64,000 bases of DNA from Corbicula japonica (taxonomy: Eukaryota; Mollusca; Bivalvia; Venerida; Cyrenidae), in assembly GCA_038501625.1 (NCBI GenBank), contig JAZAYU010000916.1, forward strand, positions 1 through 64,000, written 5' to 3'. Every line of letters starts with the position of its first letter. Within the stretch, counting starts at the first letter, position 1. The notes under the pieces were generated by a model. That model searched no databases. It was not told where the DNA came from and saw only the letters and a list, made by a program, of their open reading frames with translations. Positions 11,058-23,700 of the stretch are shown here, piece after piece. A program made the translations under genes and the position numbers.

Positions 11058-11246
11058 AATAACCCTTTACTTCACATATACACATTTTAACACATGTGCA
11101 ACCAGTGTAGATCCAGATCAGCCATCATAGCTGTCTGATCTGGATCTGCATTGGTCACATCTAGATCCTGTTGCTTGATGACGGAACCACACTGGTGGCC
11201 CTTGCAATAAAGGTGTATATATGGATACATGAAGTAAAGGGATAAC
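11058..11246. repeat. Family A MITE copy
   Basis: AACCCTTTACTTCACATATAC ... ACCAGTGTAGATCCAGATCAG ... GGTGTATATATGG ... AGTAAAGGGAT; the central segment is rearranged. Confidence 0.75.
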
Positions 11247-11365
11247 CAACAAGAGAAAAGGACCCTCGGCCAACTGCATCTCAAGATAAATCATCCTTCT
11301 GGTTGAAATAATTCCAGACTCCAAATCCACATTTGGTTAACCTGAGATTCAACATGTTTAAAACA

Positions 11366-11472
11366 GGGCCCAAGATAATAAAACTAATTGGAGACAAGTC
11401 TCAATCATCAAGTCGCCATTTCAGGTGCTTGAAATTTAAGATTGGTCACATGATTTAGTTATATGATCTTGG
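11366..11472. repeat. Family B palindromic repeat, copy 6 (decayed)
   Basis: GGGCCCAAGATAATAAAAC ... TTATATGATCTTGGA; the arms resemble copy 3 but have lost most of the central GATTGGCTGAAA segment. Confidence 0.6.
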
Positions 11473-11699
11473 ACAAAGAACTTCAAAATTTAAATAATAC
11501 ACATGTATGTTTGATTTTCAGCCCTGCTGTTTCTGTATGACCTTGTCCAATAAATGCTAAGTGTAACAATATTTCAAATCTCTTCTACACATGTTTTATA
11601 ATGAGAAATTAATTTCATGTTAACATCTATTCTTAATGAAACCAAACTCCTCTAAAGAATGTGCATCAACTCACATCATGTACCTGTAAAGACTTTTAA

Positions 11700-11853
11700 A
11701 TTATCATTATCCAATTTGCTTTTAGATTCAAAAGAATATTTCTGACCAAGAAGGACACAATGTATATCCAGTTCAGACTGGAAGTTCAGAAAAATCTGCA
11801 TCGACACTGGCCACTCTCATGATATCTTGTATCCATTGAGTAAAAGGTTAAAC
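11700..11853. repeat. Family A MITE fragment, decayed
   Basis: TGCTTTTAGATTCAAAAG, TTTCTGACCAAGAAG, GTATATCCAGTTCAGACTG and GAGTAAAAGGTTAA are family A landmarks. Confidence 0.5.
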
Positions 11854-12094
11854 AAAATAAAACATCTGTAGAAGGGTTTATGTACTTTTTGTAAGTCACA
11901 TAAGTCTTTCTCTTGGTTTTTACTTTTTACAAATGTATAAAGTACAAATCTTGGTAAACCTTTTTAAAAAAAGGGAAATTATAAGTCTTGAGAAGACATG
12001 ATTTAAGAGAACTTAACCAGTGATTTATTGACCATAGTTTTAAATATCTGGGCCCAGGTTAATTAACAAATTGGCATAGCATTGTTTTTTGTAT

Positions 12095-12275
12095 TTATCC
12101 CTTTCCTCCATATATACATCAGTATGTGACTAGGATCTACACTGTTTGCTCCTATATTCATTGGTGCAACAAGTGTAAATCCCAATCCAATGGCACAGCT
12201 GTGCTTACTGATCTGGATTTACACTGGTGGCAAATGCACTTAATCACGTATAATTATATGAAGTAAAAGGTTAAT
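12095..12275. repeat. Family A MITE copy
   Basis: CCCTTTCCTCCATATATAC ... TGTTTGCTCC ... TGATCTGGATTTACACTGG ... GAAGTAAAAGGTTAA. Confidence 0.7.
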
Positions 12276-12326
12276 ACGTATCTGCATCTCTTTCTGCCTT
12301 GACCATTCCACTTTTAATTTCACAAC

Positions 12327-12534
12327 TAACCCTTTGCTATTTCCTCCTTGATAAACCTTAACTGCATGGGCAAACAGTTTAGATCCAGATCAGCTGGCAC
12401 ATCCATGTGAGGTTATTTCTGACCAAAATGCGACCAGTGCAGATCCTGATCAGATGGCACAGATGTGCCAGCTGATCTGGATCTACACTGGTTGCACATG
12501 TGTAAAAACACATATTTATGGAGGAAAGGGTTAA
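12327..12534. repeat. Family A TTAA-MITE copy
   Basis: AACCCTTTGCTATTTCCTCC ... GATCCAGATCAGCTGGC ... GTGCAGATCCTGATCAG ... GCTGATCTGGATCTACACTGG ... GGAGGAAAGGGTTAA. Confidence 0.82.
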
Positions 12535-12979
12535 ATAAGGAATCAATAAACTATGCTGAAAAAATCTTCTGTTTTGAAATAGCAATTTATTTAAACAGAC
12601 TTTAAAAATATCCAAAATACATGTACTCTCAAAAATTTCAGCATAGATTCTATGATATAAACCTTATATGAAAGCAGTCGAGAAAACAAGATTTGTGATT
12701 TTCAACAGAAATAAAAACATTTCAACATTTTTTTTTTCTGAATGTAGCAAAAAAAATGACAAATTGTCTATAACATATATACATCAAACAAAAATAAGAA
12801 AATAAATCATAAGCAATATGGAATGAAAAAAAATCCATTTTTTTTTTTACAAAATCTCTGCAATAAATAAAATACAAACAAAAGAAAAATCGGTGACCTT
12901 ATATGCTAGATCCCACAATTTGACACCCAATTATTTGTTATAGTGGACCCTCAAGACAGCACAATGTAAAAACTGCTTC

Positions 12980-13248
12980 ATACAAGGATGCCACCGTTCA
13001 CTCCATGGGATATCGCTGTTTTCCATGGGTGAACACTACAGATCCAGATCAGCCAGCACATCCAGGTTGTCTGATCATCATACACAATATTCACTTTTTG
13101 ATTCATTTCTTTTTTTTTTCTGACCAAGAAGCAAACAGTGTAGATCCTGATCTGGAAGCATGGATGTGCTAGCTGATTGAGATCTACACTGTTCACACAT
13201 GTCTGCACGTGAAATAAAACCTATACATATGGAAAAAAGGATTAATTC
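12980..13248. repeat. Family A MITE copy
   Basis: CTCCATGGGATATCG ... GATCCAGATCAGCCAGC ... CAAACAGTGTAGATCCTGATC ... GAGATCTACACTG ... GGAAAAAAGGATTAA. Confidence 0.7.
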
Positions 13249-13249
13249 C

Positions 13250-14490
13250 ATGCAACACAACACAACAAGCTTCAAAATCTTTCTAAAGCCCTTAAATCAC
13301 AGTTCACTTACAAAATCACAATATTCAATAGTTTATTTTTATGTTTTCCTTTATTTTAGCTAAAATGATAAAACTGTACTTATGAACAGTGTGATGAAAT
13401 TCCATTGAGATTCAAAGAAATGATGGGAACAAGATGCAGTAAATATTGTAAAAATCAATGGATCTTTCCAAATGATAAAAATAATTCAACTGACAATCTA
13501 AAATGTATAATAACAAGAACCATTAGAATTTCCCCACAAACAAACAAAACACAAGCACATGGCAAAAGCGTGTGGAACAACTCTCACATTACACTGTGGG
13601 CAGGATGGATAATTGGGAAGTTTCAGTCAGTGGTTTAGATAAGGTAAAGAAAGGAAGGCAAACATAACCTGCTAAATATATATTTCGTTGTGTACAGTAA
13701 ATGTAAAAAAGAGGTATTTTTACAAAAGCAAAATTGCGTTATTCATAGTATTACAAGCTATGAGTATATTCAAGACGTTTTGACTCTATCAATTGAATAG
13801 TAACAATAAATTTTCATTATTTGAGTATTACCTTAATAAAAAGCTACAGGCATCCAATAATTAAAACTTCTATCATCAATTTATTTGTATATTTGGTTAA
13901 GAATTTGTTAATATCAATCTTTTTTTTTTAAACCCAACCATATATTCAAACAAAATATAGACACTACTGATATTGACATTTAGTAAAATAAGAATTCTTT
14001 TCTTTTCATTTTTAGCTGCATTGTGAAAAAAAAAACCTACAACATTTCATTGAAGTTCCCTAATAGTATTATCAAAGTTTGTTCAGATGTTTCTATTACT
14101 TAAAAGCTGCCACACCCTTTATAAAGTTCTGTGCACTTAACATAGTTATCAAAAAATGAAATAAATTTCCTAAAATGCAACTTAACTTTCTGTTTAGCTC
14201 ATTCTTATTTTATGGTAAAACAAGGAAATATATACTACAATTAAATATTCATCATAATTATATATGTATGTATGAAAAGACCAGAGTCTGTAGATGAAAG
14301 ACAAGACAATACACTGGCAACAATATTTTGTGTCATGCACTAGATTCATAACCCTCTTTCTAAATTTACTTAATGGCAACCCAAGCTAACTGATTTGCAC
14401 TTGTATATTCCATAATTCTATAATATCCCAAAATAAACATATTAATTCCAATAACATATCTCCAAACTCCATTTCCAATGATCTGTATTT
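13250..14490. other. AT-rich sequence downstream of the tetraspanin stop
   Basis: It probably contains the tetraspanin 3' UTR. Several minus-strand AATAAA matches occur (for example near 13881), but none can be chosen as the poly(A) signal from sequence alone. No other gene seen. Confidence 0.5.
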
Positions 14491-14548
14491 CTGTGACTCC
14501 GCCTCCAATTATCTGTGACTCCTCCTCCAATTATCTATGACTCCGCCT
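14491..14548. repeat. 22-bp tandem repeat across the tetraspanin stop codon
   Basis: Two full units and one partial unit of CTGTGACTCCKCCTCCAATTAT (14491-14512, 14513-14534, 14535-14548). In the gene's frame a unit reads as the RRSHR-stop end, so the tail and the stop codon are inside the repeat. Confidence 0.8.
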
Positions 14549-14728
14549 ATACCTATCCCTCTGATCCTGAATCTGGCCATCAAGAAGACGACCCAGGCAG
14601 ATACCCAGTAACTGTGGTATGCCAAGGCCAAGAACTATTCCACCAATGATGGGAAGATTTGCCTCCCCTAGCTGAATTAGGGCATCCACACAGCCAGTTG
14701 TGAAAATCTTCGAGGTGGCTGTGAAAGT
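14531..14728 (-). CDS. Tetraspanin exon 7 (cysteine 8, TM4, tail, stop)
   Basis: 198 bp, 65 codons plus TAA. The acceptor is TTTGTAG. It encodes the TTGC of the eighth loop cysteine, TM4 (PIIGGIVLGLGIPQLLGICL) and an Arg-rich cytoplasmic tail ending YRRSHR. The last codons and the stop lie in a 22-bp tandem repeat. Confidence 0.94.
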   Translation of the reverse strand, partial: TFTATSKIFTTGCVDALIQLGEANLPIIGGIVLGLGIPQLLGICLGRLLDGQIQDQRDRYRRSHR

Positions 14729-17700
14729 CTACAAAAACGGAAGATTTGATCAATTTAAAGTACTTTTCACAAGTATTAACGTTGTTACTTCAGTTGAGCC
14801 TTGATATTAAAATGATGAGCATCTTTCTTGTGTGCAAGGTTAAAATGTCCAGTGTTTACGCCAACAATATGATTCTCCTAAGTTTCCATCCAAAATACTA
14901 CAGTACATATTCTCCCAAGTAACCAAACAAACTTGTTCTTGCACACCATATATGCACTGTTCACTCATTTTCATGTCAATAAAAATATTTTTGTTTATTT
15001 TTGGTTAAATCACTGATGAACTCTTTTGTTGCCAATTTTCAGAGTAAATGTTTTTACCAGTGCAAAATATATTTCCAAGAATGAAGTAAAATTGCTCCTA
15101 TAACCTCATGTTTTCTGACAAATTATGACAATAATAATGGATGAATGCTGTGAAAACTATTTATAGATTTTAATATTTGCAAAAAGTAATTTCCGATTTT
15201 GGTTTAGTTTTCAATGAACTACCTTGTTGATTATTCGTGAGCTTTATATTACTTCCCTTTTAAGCCCCCTCCCCCCATTTTCTTGAATTTCTAAGCGCTC
15301 TGGGTGGTAGATGGGGTTATTACAGATATATGTTTGTATTTAATTACATGAAATTTTAAATATGTTGAACAAAAGTAACTATTTTGATAAACAATCTTCT
15401 TGTACTCAAAGCTCAAGTAGGTGATATCTTCAAAATGTTAAAAGAATGTGTAATAAAGTGTAAAATTACCTGAGATTCGTTTAAGGCACCAGCACCACAT
15501 AGAATATTTGGGATCCCAGGCTAAAAATAGAAAACAGCAACATTTCAAACTGTGTAATAAAAGTGTTGAAAAACTAAAAGATCACAATAATAATGTTTAT
15601 TCTTAACCCCATGATCTCATTAAGTATATAGCAGACTATTTTTATGTTCAATTCAAAACAACTCTTAACAAAGGAAACACCATCACATATCACAAATTTA
15701 ATAATTAGAAATTTTGTAACAAGATTTAAAGGTCTTTTCCCTTTACTCTATTGATTCTCCTTTATTGTGTAGGTGGACACGAGGAATCCAAATCAGCCGG
15801 CACATCAGTACTGTCTGATCATGATCTACATTGTTCTCTTTTGGATTCATTAAAATGCATATATAAAAAGGGTTAAAATGTCTCTCTAAACTATCTTCCT
15901 CTAATTTTCCAAAACTATCAATGTTGGAAATCCTTGGTCTACACAAGACATGTTAAAATTCCAAGTAAGAGTAGAACTAATAATTATGTTGATCAATAAT
16001 TGCTTTATCCCTTTACTACATGGCATATGGCTGTTATCCATGGCTGAATAAAGTAGATCCAGATTATTAGGCACATCTGTGCCATATGAACAGGATATAC
16101 ACTTCACTTTTTGAATCATTATGTTAGTTCTAACCAAGAAGCAACCTGCTGGTAAATCAGACAGATCAGATGTGCCAGCTGATCGGGACATACATTGGTC
16201 ACACGTGATTAAACCTGTATCTACATGTATGGAGTAAAGGGTTATTTCACCTACATTAGGAACATCAGAATAACACCTTTAATTATTTAATTTAACATCT
16301 ATTTTTCTGCTACTCTTAAAAATCAGGATAAAATGATGAAATATTGTCAGCCCAATACCAAAACCTCAACCAAACTGGATTTTTGACAAAAACTAGCATG
16401 CAGTCTATTGAAATTTATCACCTCGCCAATTGGAAAGGTTCAAGACAGTCATGTTTGAAATAAAGTGTTCTGGTGGATATTTCATAATGTAAAAACCCCA
16501 ATATCATTTTCCCAATAACAACTTACGCTGAGTGCATCTGGGTCTTTACAGCAAGAATAAGGCACCCCACATCGTAAACCACTTGGATTCTCTTTTGTAC
16601 AGTTAAAATACATGTTTTTATTCCAGTCTTTGTAGCCGTTGATACCGCAACACTGAATCTTAAAAAAAAGAAAAGATAACCTTAACAGTATAACCCTGAA
16701 ACATTTGTGTGAAGGACTCTCACGCCATGGTTAGTTAGTTTGTTTAATTTATAGAAAGAAAGCGGTTTCCGAGGAATTTACAAACTGAATGGTGAAGAAT
16801 GTTGATCATGATCGGACATCACAAATACAGGATGACCTTAGTCTACAATTATAGTAAAAGTATACTAGTATTTAACATAATATGAGCATGGTCAAGGCCT
16901 ATGAAAGTTTGCTGGCAAAAATAACCCCACAAAACTTCCCACAGATTCTACATGTGTCATTAAAATGAGTGTTTTATTAAACACAAAATAAAAGTCACCA
17001 ATTTACTTTGCTTTAATGTTTTGCTTTTTTTATTAATATCAAATTTCTAATTTTCCTTTGATTTAATAATGTAAGCAAATTCCCTGTATCAAACTACCAA
17101 AACCAATATATATATCAAGTTTGGCGACTGTAGGTCACACTGTTCTTCAATTATTGACCAGAAACCAATTTTTAACAAAAGGTCAATTTGACAATGACCT
17201 TTGACCTAGTGACCATAAGATTAAAAGGGTTCATCTACCGACCATAAGCAATCTATATATAAAGTTTTATTTACTTTAGATAATATCTCTCTTTAGTTAT
17301 ATATCTGAAGACAATTTTAAAGTAAAGGTCACTCTGACATTGACCTCTGGACCCCAAAATTAAAAATGACCATTTCCAGCTTTTAGACTACTAGATGGGT
17401 GTTCAGTTGAACACTTGTGTCGCCCTCTGGTGCTATGTCGGAATAAAAATGCAAGTACAAAAAGGGGCATAACCCCATCTAAGAATTTGGCATCATCATG
17501 AGCGTGTTGTCATAAGCAATATAATTTGAAAGTTTGATGTAAAAATATTAAGAAATGACAAAGTTATAGCCAACGTTAAGTTTTCTTGTAAAAATCCAAG
17601 TACAAAAAGGGGCATAACTCCATCAAATGTGACCTTGACCTTGAGAATTTGGCATCATCTCGAGTGTGTTGTCATAAGCAATATAATTTGAAAGTTTGAT

Positions 17701-20700
17701 CAAGAAATATTAAGAAATGGCAAAGTTATAGCCAACGTTAAGTTTTCGTGACGGACCGACGGACAAAGCGGTCCCTATGTATCGCCGTTTCTTCGAAAGG
17801 GCGACACAAAAACTGGTGTCTCTAAGTCTACTTTTAGAAATGAAATTTCAATTAAAATTACTGTGACCATGCTCTGAGAAGGACTGACTCAAAGACCAAT
17901 AGGGGTCATTATATGACTATTTGACAATTGGGCATCTAAATATAACTTGAATAAAACATACATTTTCCTGAAACCAGTCCATGACTGCATCTTCATCATC
18001 CTGGTAACGTAGAATCATTCCATCCTTTAGAACATCTGTGATCCAATCTCGCATCTTATCTTTGAACACAAACGCTAAAATTGCCACTGTAACCTCCAGT
18101 AATACAATGAGTATAATAACACCATAAAACTGCAAGTAAACAAAACAGACATTAAAATGTAAGTTAAAAAATTGTAATTGTGTAAAAATATCAAAACTTG
18201 TTTAAAACTAAGAAAACTAAAACCTTTTAAGGGCTTACTACACTCCTCCCCTGCATGTTCATCGATAAAAAGAAAATTATCAAAATCTAAAAAGCGGTAA
18301 AATGTTGTTCAATGATACTTTGCACAAATGACTGTTACCAATGTATCTTTATTTTGCATACAGTAAGACACGTTAGAAAAGTAAATAAAAAAGGTAGACC
18401 TAAAAATTCCATCAAATTCTGTTTACATAAATTCACAAAAACTAAGCAATACAAAACATAATTTTGAATTCCCAAGTGAGTTTAATGATTCTGACAAGAA
18501 AATGTTGTGTACTTTGTAAAGAACTTTCAACTACTAAAAAAAATCAATGATTGTCTTCCGTTTATGCGACTAGGAAGCCACCAGGAACTTGAAGGTCAAA
18601 CACACTTTTACTATATCTCATAAAGTTTACATATATGTAAGTCACAAGGACACAAGAAATTGTTTTCAGTATCATATTACTCATGTGGGCATTTAAAATG
18701 ATTTTTTGTGTAGTTTAGTTTTTGTGAATTTATGCAAATAGAAGTTTAGGGAATTTTTAGATCTCGCTATTTTTCTTTACTGTTTAAACATGTCTTACCT
18801 ATCATCAGTATGCAAAATAAAGATACATTGGTAAGACTCATTTGTGCGAAGTTTTGTTGAATGGCATTTTGTCGTTACTGAGATTTGGATAATTTTCTTT
18901 TTATCGATGAACATGCTGGGGAGGAGTGTAGTAAGCCCTTAATATAGACAGTAACAAGAACTCAAATAAATATTTAAAAGAATATAATTTTTATTCCAAT
19001 ATGATAAATAAAGTTGTATACATAAGGGTTCTGAACTTATATTAGCCCTTGAATGGCTAAGCACAGCTTATGGCACATTTGCAACCATTGTAGACCCAGA
19101 TAAGTCACATCTATGTTACCAGATTACACCCCAGCCAGCTGATCTGGATCTACACTGTTCAACCATGGAATAACAGCCATATCCCATTGAGTAAAGGCTT
19201 AAAGGGCAAGCTCAGATTAATTGAGTAAGGGGTCAATTAGCCAACTTACAATCCTGAGCAGGAGAAGGTTCTCTCTCAAAGCACCGACACAGCCAGCATA
19301 GCCGACAATGAATATCACTGATCCTACTATGATCAGCAGAATGGACAGGTCTAACAAAACATCGTATATTGTCTGAAATATAATATCAATACTCAGTAAT
19401 AGTGCACATTCACAAAAGAACTTTGTAAAGTAAAACAAACAATTTCAATCTCACTCCAGGCGTGTAGGAGCTGGGGCAGCAGCAGCTTATGTGTGGCGCT
19501 TATAGTATGACATAAACAGTAAAACCGTGCTATTAGATCGTTGTTTTTTTTCTGTGAAAATCGTTATCGGCTTAGCAAATACACAGCCAAGTGTCAACCT
19601 CCAGGAAACAGTGATGTATCGCAAGGGTGTCAAAGCCCCGGCTGATCACAGTTACATGTATCAAAATAAGTAGCGCTAGAAAATATGGAAAACAGTTATA
19701 TTTAAAGACAAATGTCGGCCAAGTAAAAAAAAATTCACACATTTTAAATTAGAAATTATAAGTGTTAAAAATATAATAATGCTTTTTTTATTAAATTAAC
19801 ATCATTTTCTAAGGAACATTCAGTTAATATGGATAGGACATTATTACTGATGCATTGTTTGTTATCCGATCTGTGTACAATTATATATAATTACTTTTGC
19901 ATATGAAGATCTATATAATATAGAAAGAGTAGACGTCTAATTTATAAACTGTGATCTTATTGTTGCTTGCTGTATTTCGGTACTCTGATGATTAAAGAAA
20001 ATACACCAACTATACTATATATTATTGTATTATAAATAAGTTATTACATCAACATGTCACTGCTATGAAGCCAAAATCATCTCTTTCGCTGCCCTAATGT
20101 TCAAATCGCTCATACGTGCCTGCACTCAACCTAATATCTTTTTTTCATCTCTCTGGTTCTGTACATTTGTTCAAATCAGTGCAACAATAGGATTTGATTA
20201 AAGACAAGATTAAATTATATTTGTAAGCAAAATTTGTTATACAAGGTTGGAAGGGAAGTATAGCCAATGTTGGTACATGTACCCATATTACTAACCCTTT
20301 ACTCCATAGGATATGGTTTTATCACATATGCTACCAAGAGTAGATCCACATCTGCCTGTACATCTATGCTGTCTGATCAGGACCTACACTGTTTGCTTCT
20401 TGAGCAGAAACAAAGTTGACTTGATGTTTTTTGTGAAAAACACATCTCTCCCCCCTGTGCCCAGACCCCTGTGACCTTGACCTTTGGCCTACTGATCCCA
20501 TAATCAATAGGGTTCTTCTACTTAATAAGGGCTATTAACCTATTTAGTTTGAAGGCTCTGGGTCAAGCGGTACTCCAGTAATTGACCCGATATGGTTTTT
20601 ACTCTTCGGGGCCCCTGTGACCTTGACCTTTGACCTACTGACCACAAAATCAATAGGAGGCCTCTACTCAATAAGGACATCCATCGTATGAAGTTTGAAG

Positions 20701-23700
20701 GGTCTGGGTAAAATAGAACTCCTGTTATTGAGTGGAAACGGTTTTCAATCTTCAGGCCCCTGTGACCTTGACCTTTGACCTTCTGACCCCAAATCAATAG
20801 GGTTCTTCTAATCAAAAAGGGCTGTCACCCTATGAAGTTTGAAGGCTCTGGGTCAAACGGTCTTCCAGTTATTGAGCGGATATGGTTTTTACTCTTCAGG
20901 CCCCTGTGACCTTGACCTTTGACCTACTGACCCCCTTATCAATAGGGTTCTTCTACTTTATAATGGCTATCAACCTATGAAGTTTGAAGTCCCTGGGTCA
21001 GGGTACTCAAGTTATGGAGCATAAACGGTTTTCACTCTTCAGGCCCCTGTGACCGTGACCTTTGACCTACAGACCCCAAATCAATAGGGTTCTTCTAATC
21101 AAAAAGGGCTATCACCCTATGAAGTTTGAAGGCTCTGGGTCAAACGGTACTCCAGTTTTTGAACGGAAATGGTTTTTACTCTTCAGGCCCCTGTGACCTT
21201 GACCTATGACCTACTGACCCCCTGATCAATAGGGTTCTTCTACTCTATAATGGCTATCAACCTATGAAGTTTGACGTCTCTGGGTCAAAGGGTACTCAAG
21301 TTATGGAGCAGAAACAGTTTTCACTCTTCGGACCCCTGTGACCTTGACCTACTGACCCCAAAATCAATAGGGTTCTTCTACTCAATAAGGGCTATCACCC
21401 TATGAAGTTTGAAGGCTCTGGGTCAAAGGTTATTCGAGTTATTGAGCGAAAACGGTTTTCACTCTTCGGGCCCCTGTGACCTTGACCTTTGACCTACTGA
21501 CCCCAAAATCAATAGGGTTCTTCTACTCAATAAGGGCTATCATCCTATGAAGTTTGAAGGCTCTGGGTCAAAGGGTACTCGAGTTATTGAGAGGAAACGG
21601 TTTTTACTCTTCGGGTCACTGTGACCTTGACCTTTGACCAACTGACCCCAAAATCAATAGGGTTCTTCTACTCAATAAGGGCTATCATCCTATGAAGTTT
21701 GAAGGCTCTGGGTCAAAGGGTACTCCCGGTTTTGAGCGGAAACGGTTTTTACTCTTCGGGTCACTGTGACCTTGACCTTTGACCAACTGACCCCAAAATC
21801 AATAGGGTTCTTCTACTCAATAAGGGGTATCATCCTATGAAGTTTGAAGGCTCTGGGTCAAAGGGTACTCGAGTTATTGAGCGGAAACGGTTTTCACTCT
21901 TCGGGTCACTGTGACCTTGACCTTTGACCTACTGACCCCAAAATCAATAGGGTTCTTCTACTCAATAAGGGCTATCACCCTATGAAGTTTGAAGGCTCAA
22001 AGGGTCAAAGGGTACTCGAGTTATTTAGTGGAAACGAAGTGTGACAGACGGAGTGACGGACAGACGGACAGGGCAAAAACAATATGTCTCCCCCAGAGGG
22101 GGGGAGACATAACTAATAAACCATATAAGTGAACAGTGTAGTTCCCATTCAGACTGCAGATCACACACATTCCATGGAATAAAGGGTAAACTGTTAATAC
22201 CATGGAAGCTCATTTATGATAAATGGATAATTAATTAATTTGGTTGTTAAGAATTTAGTTACCTGTATATCTTGGTAGTAGTATTTGTTCTTTTCTACAT
22301 TAGCCCAGATTCCGATACCTATCATTATACCACCACATAACTGAAAAGGAGACAGTTTTAAGCAGAATTCTTATAACATTTGTGGTATATACTTTCCTAC
22401 TTTTAAAATTTGATACCTTTATATTTGTGGTAAATTGGTCTTGACAATGGGTTTGTCAAAAATCGATTAAAATTATGTTGTTGTTATTGTTATGATTTGC
22501 ATGAATATACATCAGTGCATAACAGTCTTTTTCGACTATTGCATGAAATTTCTTGGTAGTGAAATAAAACCGTACCACCATAGAGGATTGAAAAACAACT
22601 TACAACAAGAGCTGTCAGAGGAGACAGCATGCTCGACTATTCGAATCATTTGAAACAAATGCAATTTGAAGATTAAAACAATAACAACTATGGCCATACA
22701 TTCATGTGCAATCAGGAAAAATATTAACAAGTGAATGGTAAGAGAGAAATTCATTTCAAATAACAGAAATAATTCCTTAATGTACCATAAATATTAAACT
22801 GAATAGGGGAATAACTATGAAATATTTCTGAATTTGTTAGAAAACTTGTTAGTAATTTTTTATTAGAGACATTTACTTCCAGTCAAATATCAATCACTTC
22901 AGTAATGTTACAGAAAAAGAACTGAAATGAAAATATAATAGAAGTTTGAAGTTGATACCTTAAGTACTTCCAAAGTTATTGATGAAGTGCACTTAAGTGA
23001 AAATACAAGTGAAACTAGAAATGTGTCTATAGGACACGGATGCCCCCGCTATGCATCGTTTTCAGACACTCAAGTGCAATGATGGGAATAATAGTAATTC
23101 AAAGACAGTGATGTTCGAGTAATTATAAGAATATGCATAAACTTGAAGATCAAGTAAATTATTCGTATTTGTGGCACTGTTGTCTTCTCATTACAGAAAT
23201 GTATGTGAAGAAGTTGGTGGTAATGCAATGCAATGTCATAGTGAACATTTCTGCCAAATTATTTTGAAATCCCTTCATTCATAAAGAGGTTATAGCCCGA
23301 ACAAGTAAATTCAAGTTTAAGTAACTGTGACCTTGACCTTGAACTTGGGTAATGTATGCAACACACCGCCTTGTCATGGTGAACATTTGTGCCAAGTTAT
23401 TTTGAAAACCCTCCATTCAAAACAGTTATAACCCGAACAAGAAAATTCTATTTTTAGTAACAGTGACCTTGACCTTGGACCTACAGGCATGGACATGGTA
23501 CATGACTCACCACCTTGTAATGGTGAAAATTTCTGCCAAGTTATTTGAAATTACTCTATTCCTAATGTAGTTACAACCCTGACATGAGAATTCTATTTTA
23601 GTAACAGTGACCTTGACCTTGGACCTACAGGCATGGGCATGGTACGGGACACACCACCTTGTCATGATGAACATTTGTGTCAAGTTATTTTGAAATCACT

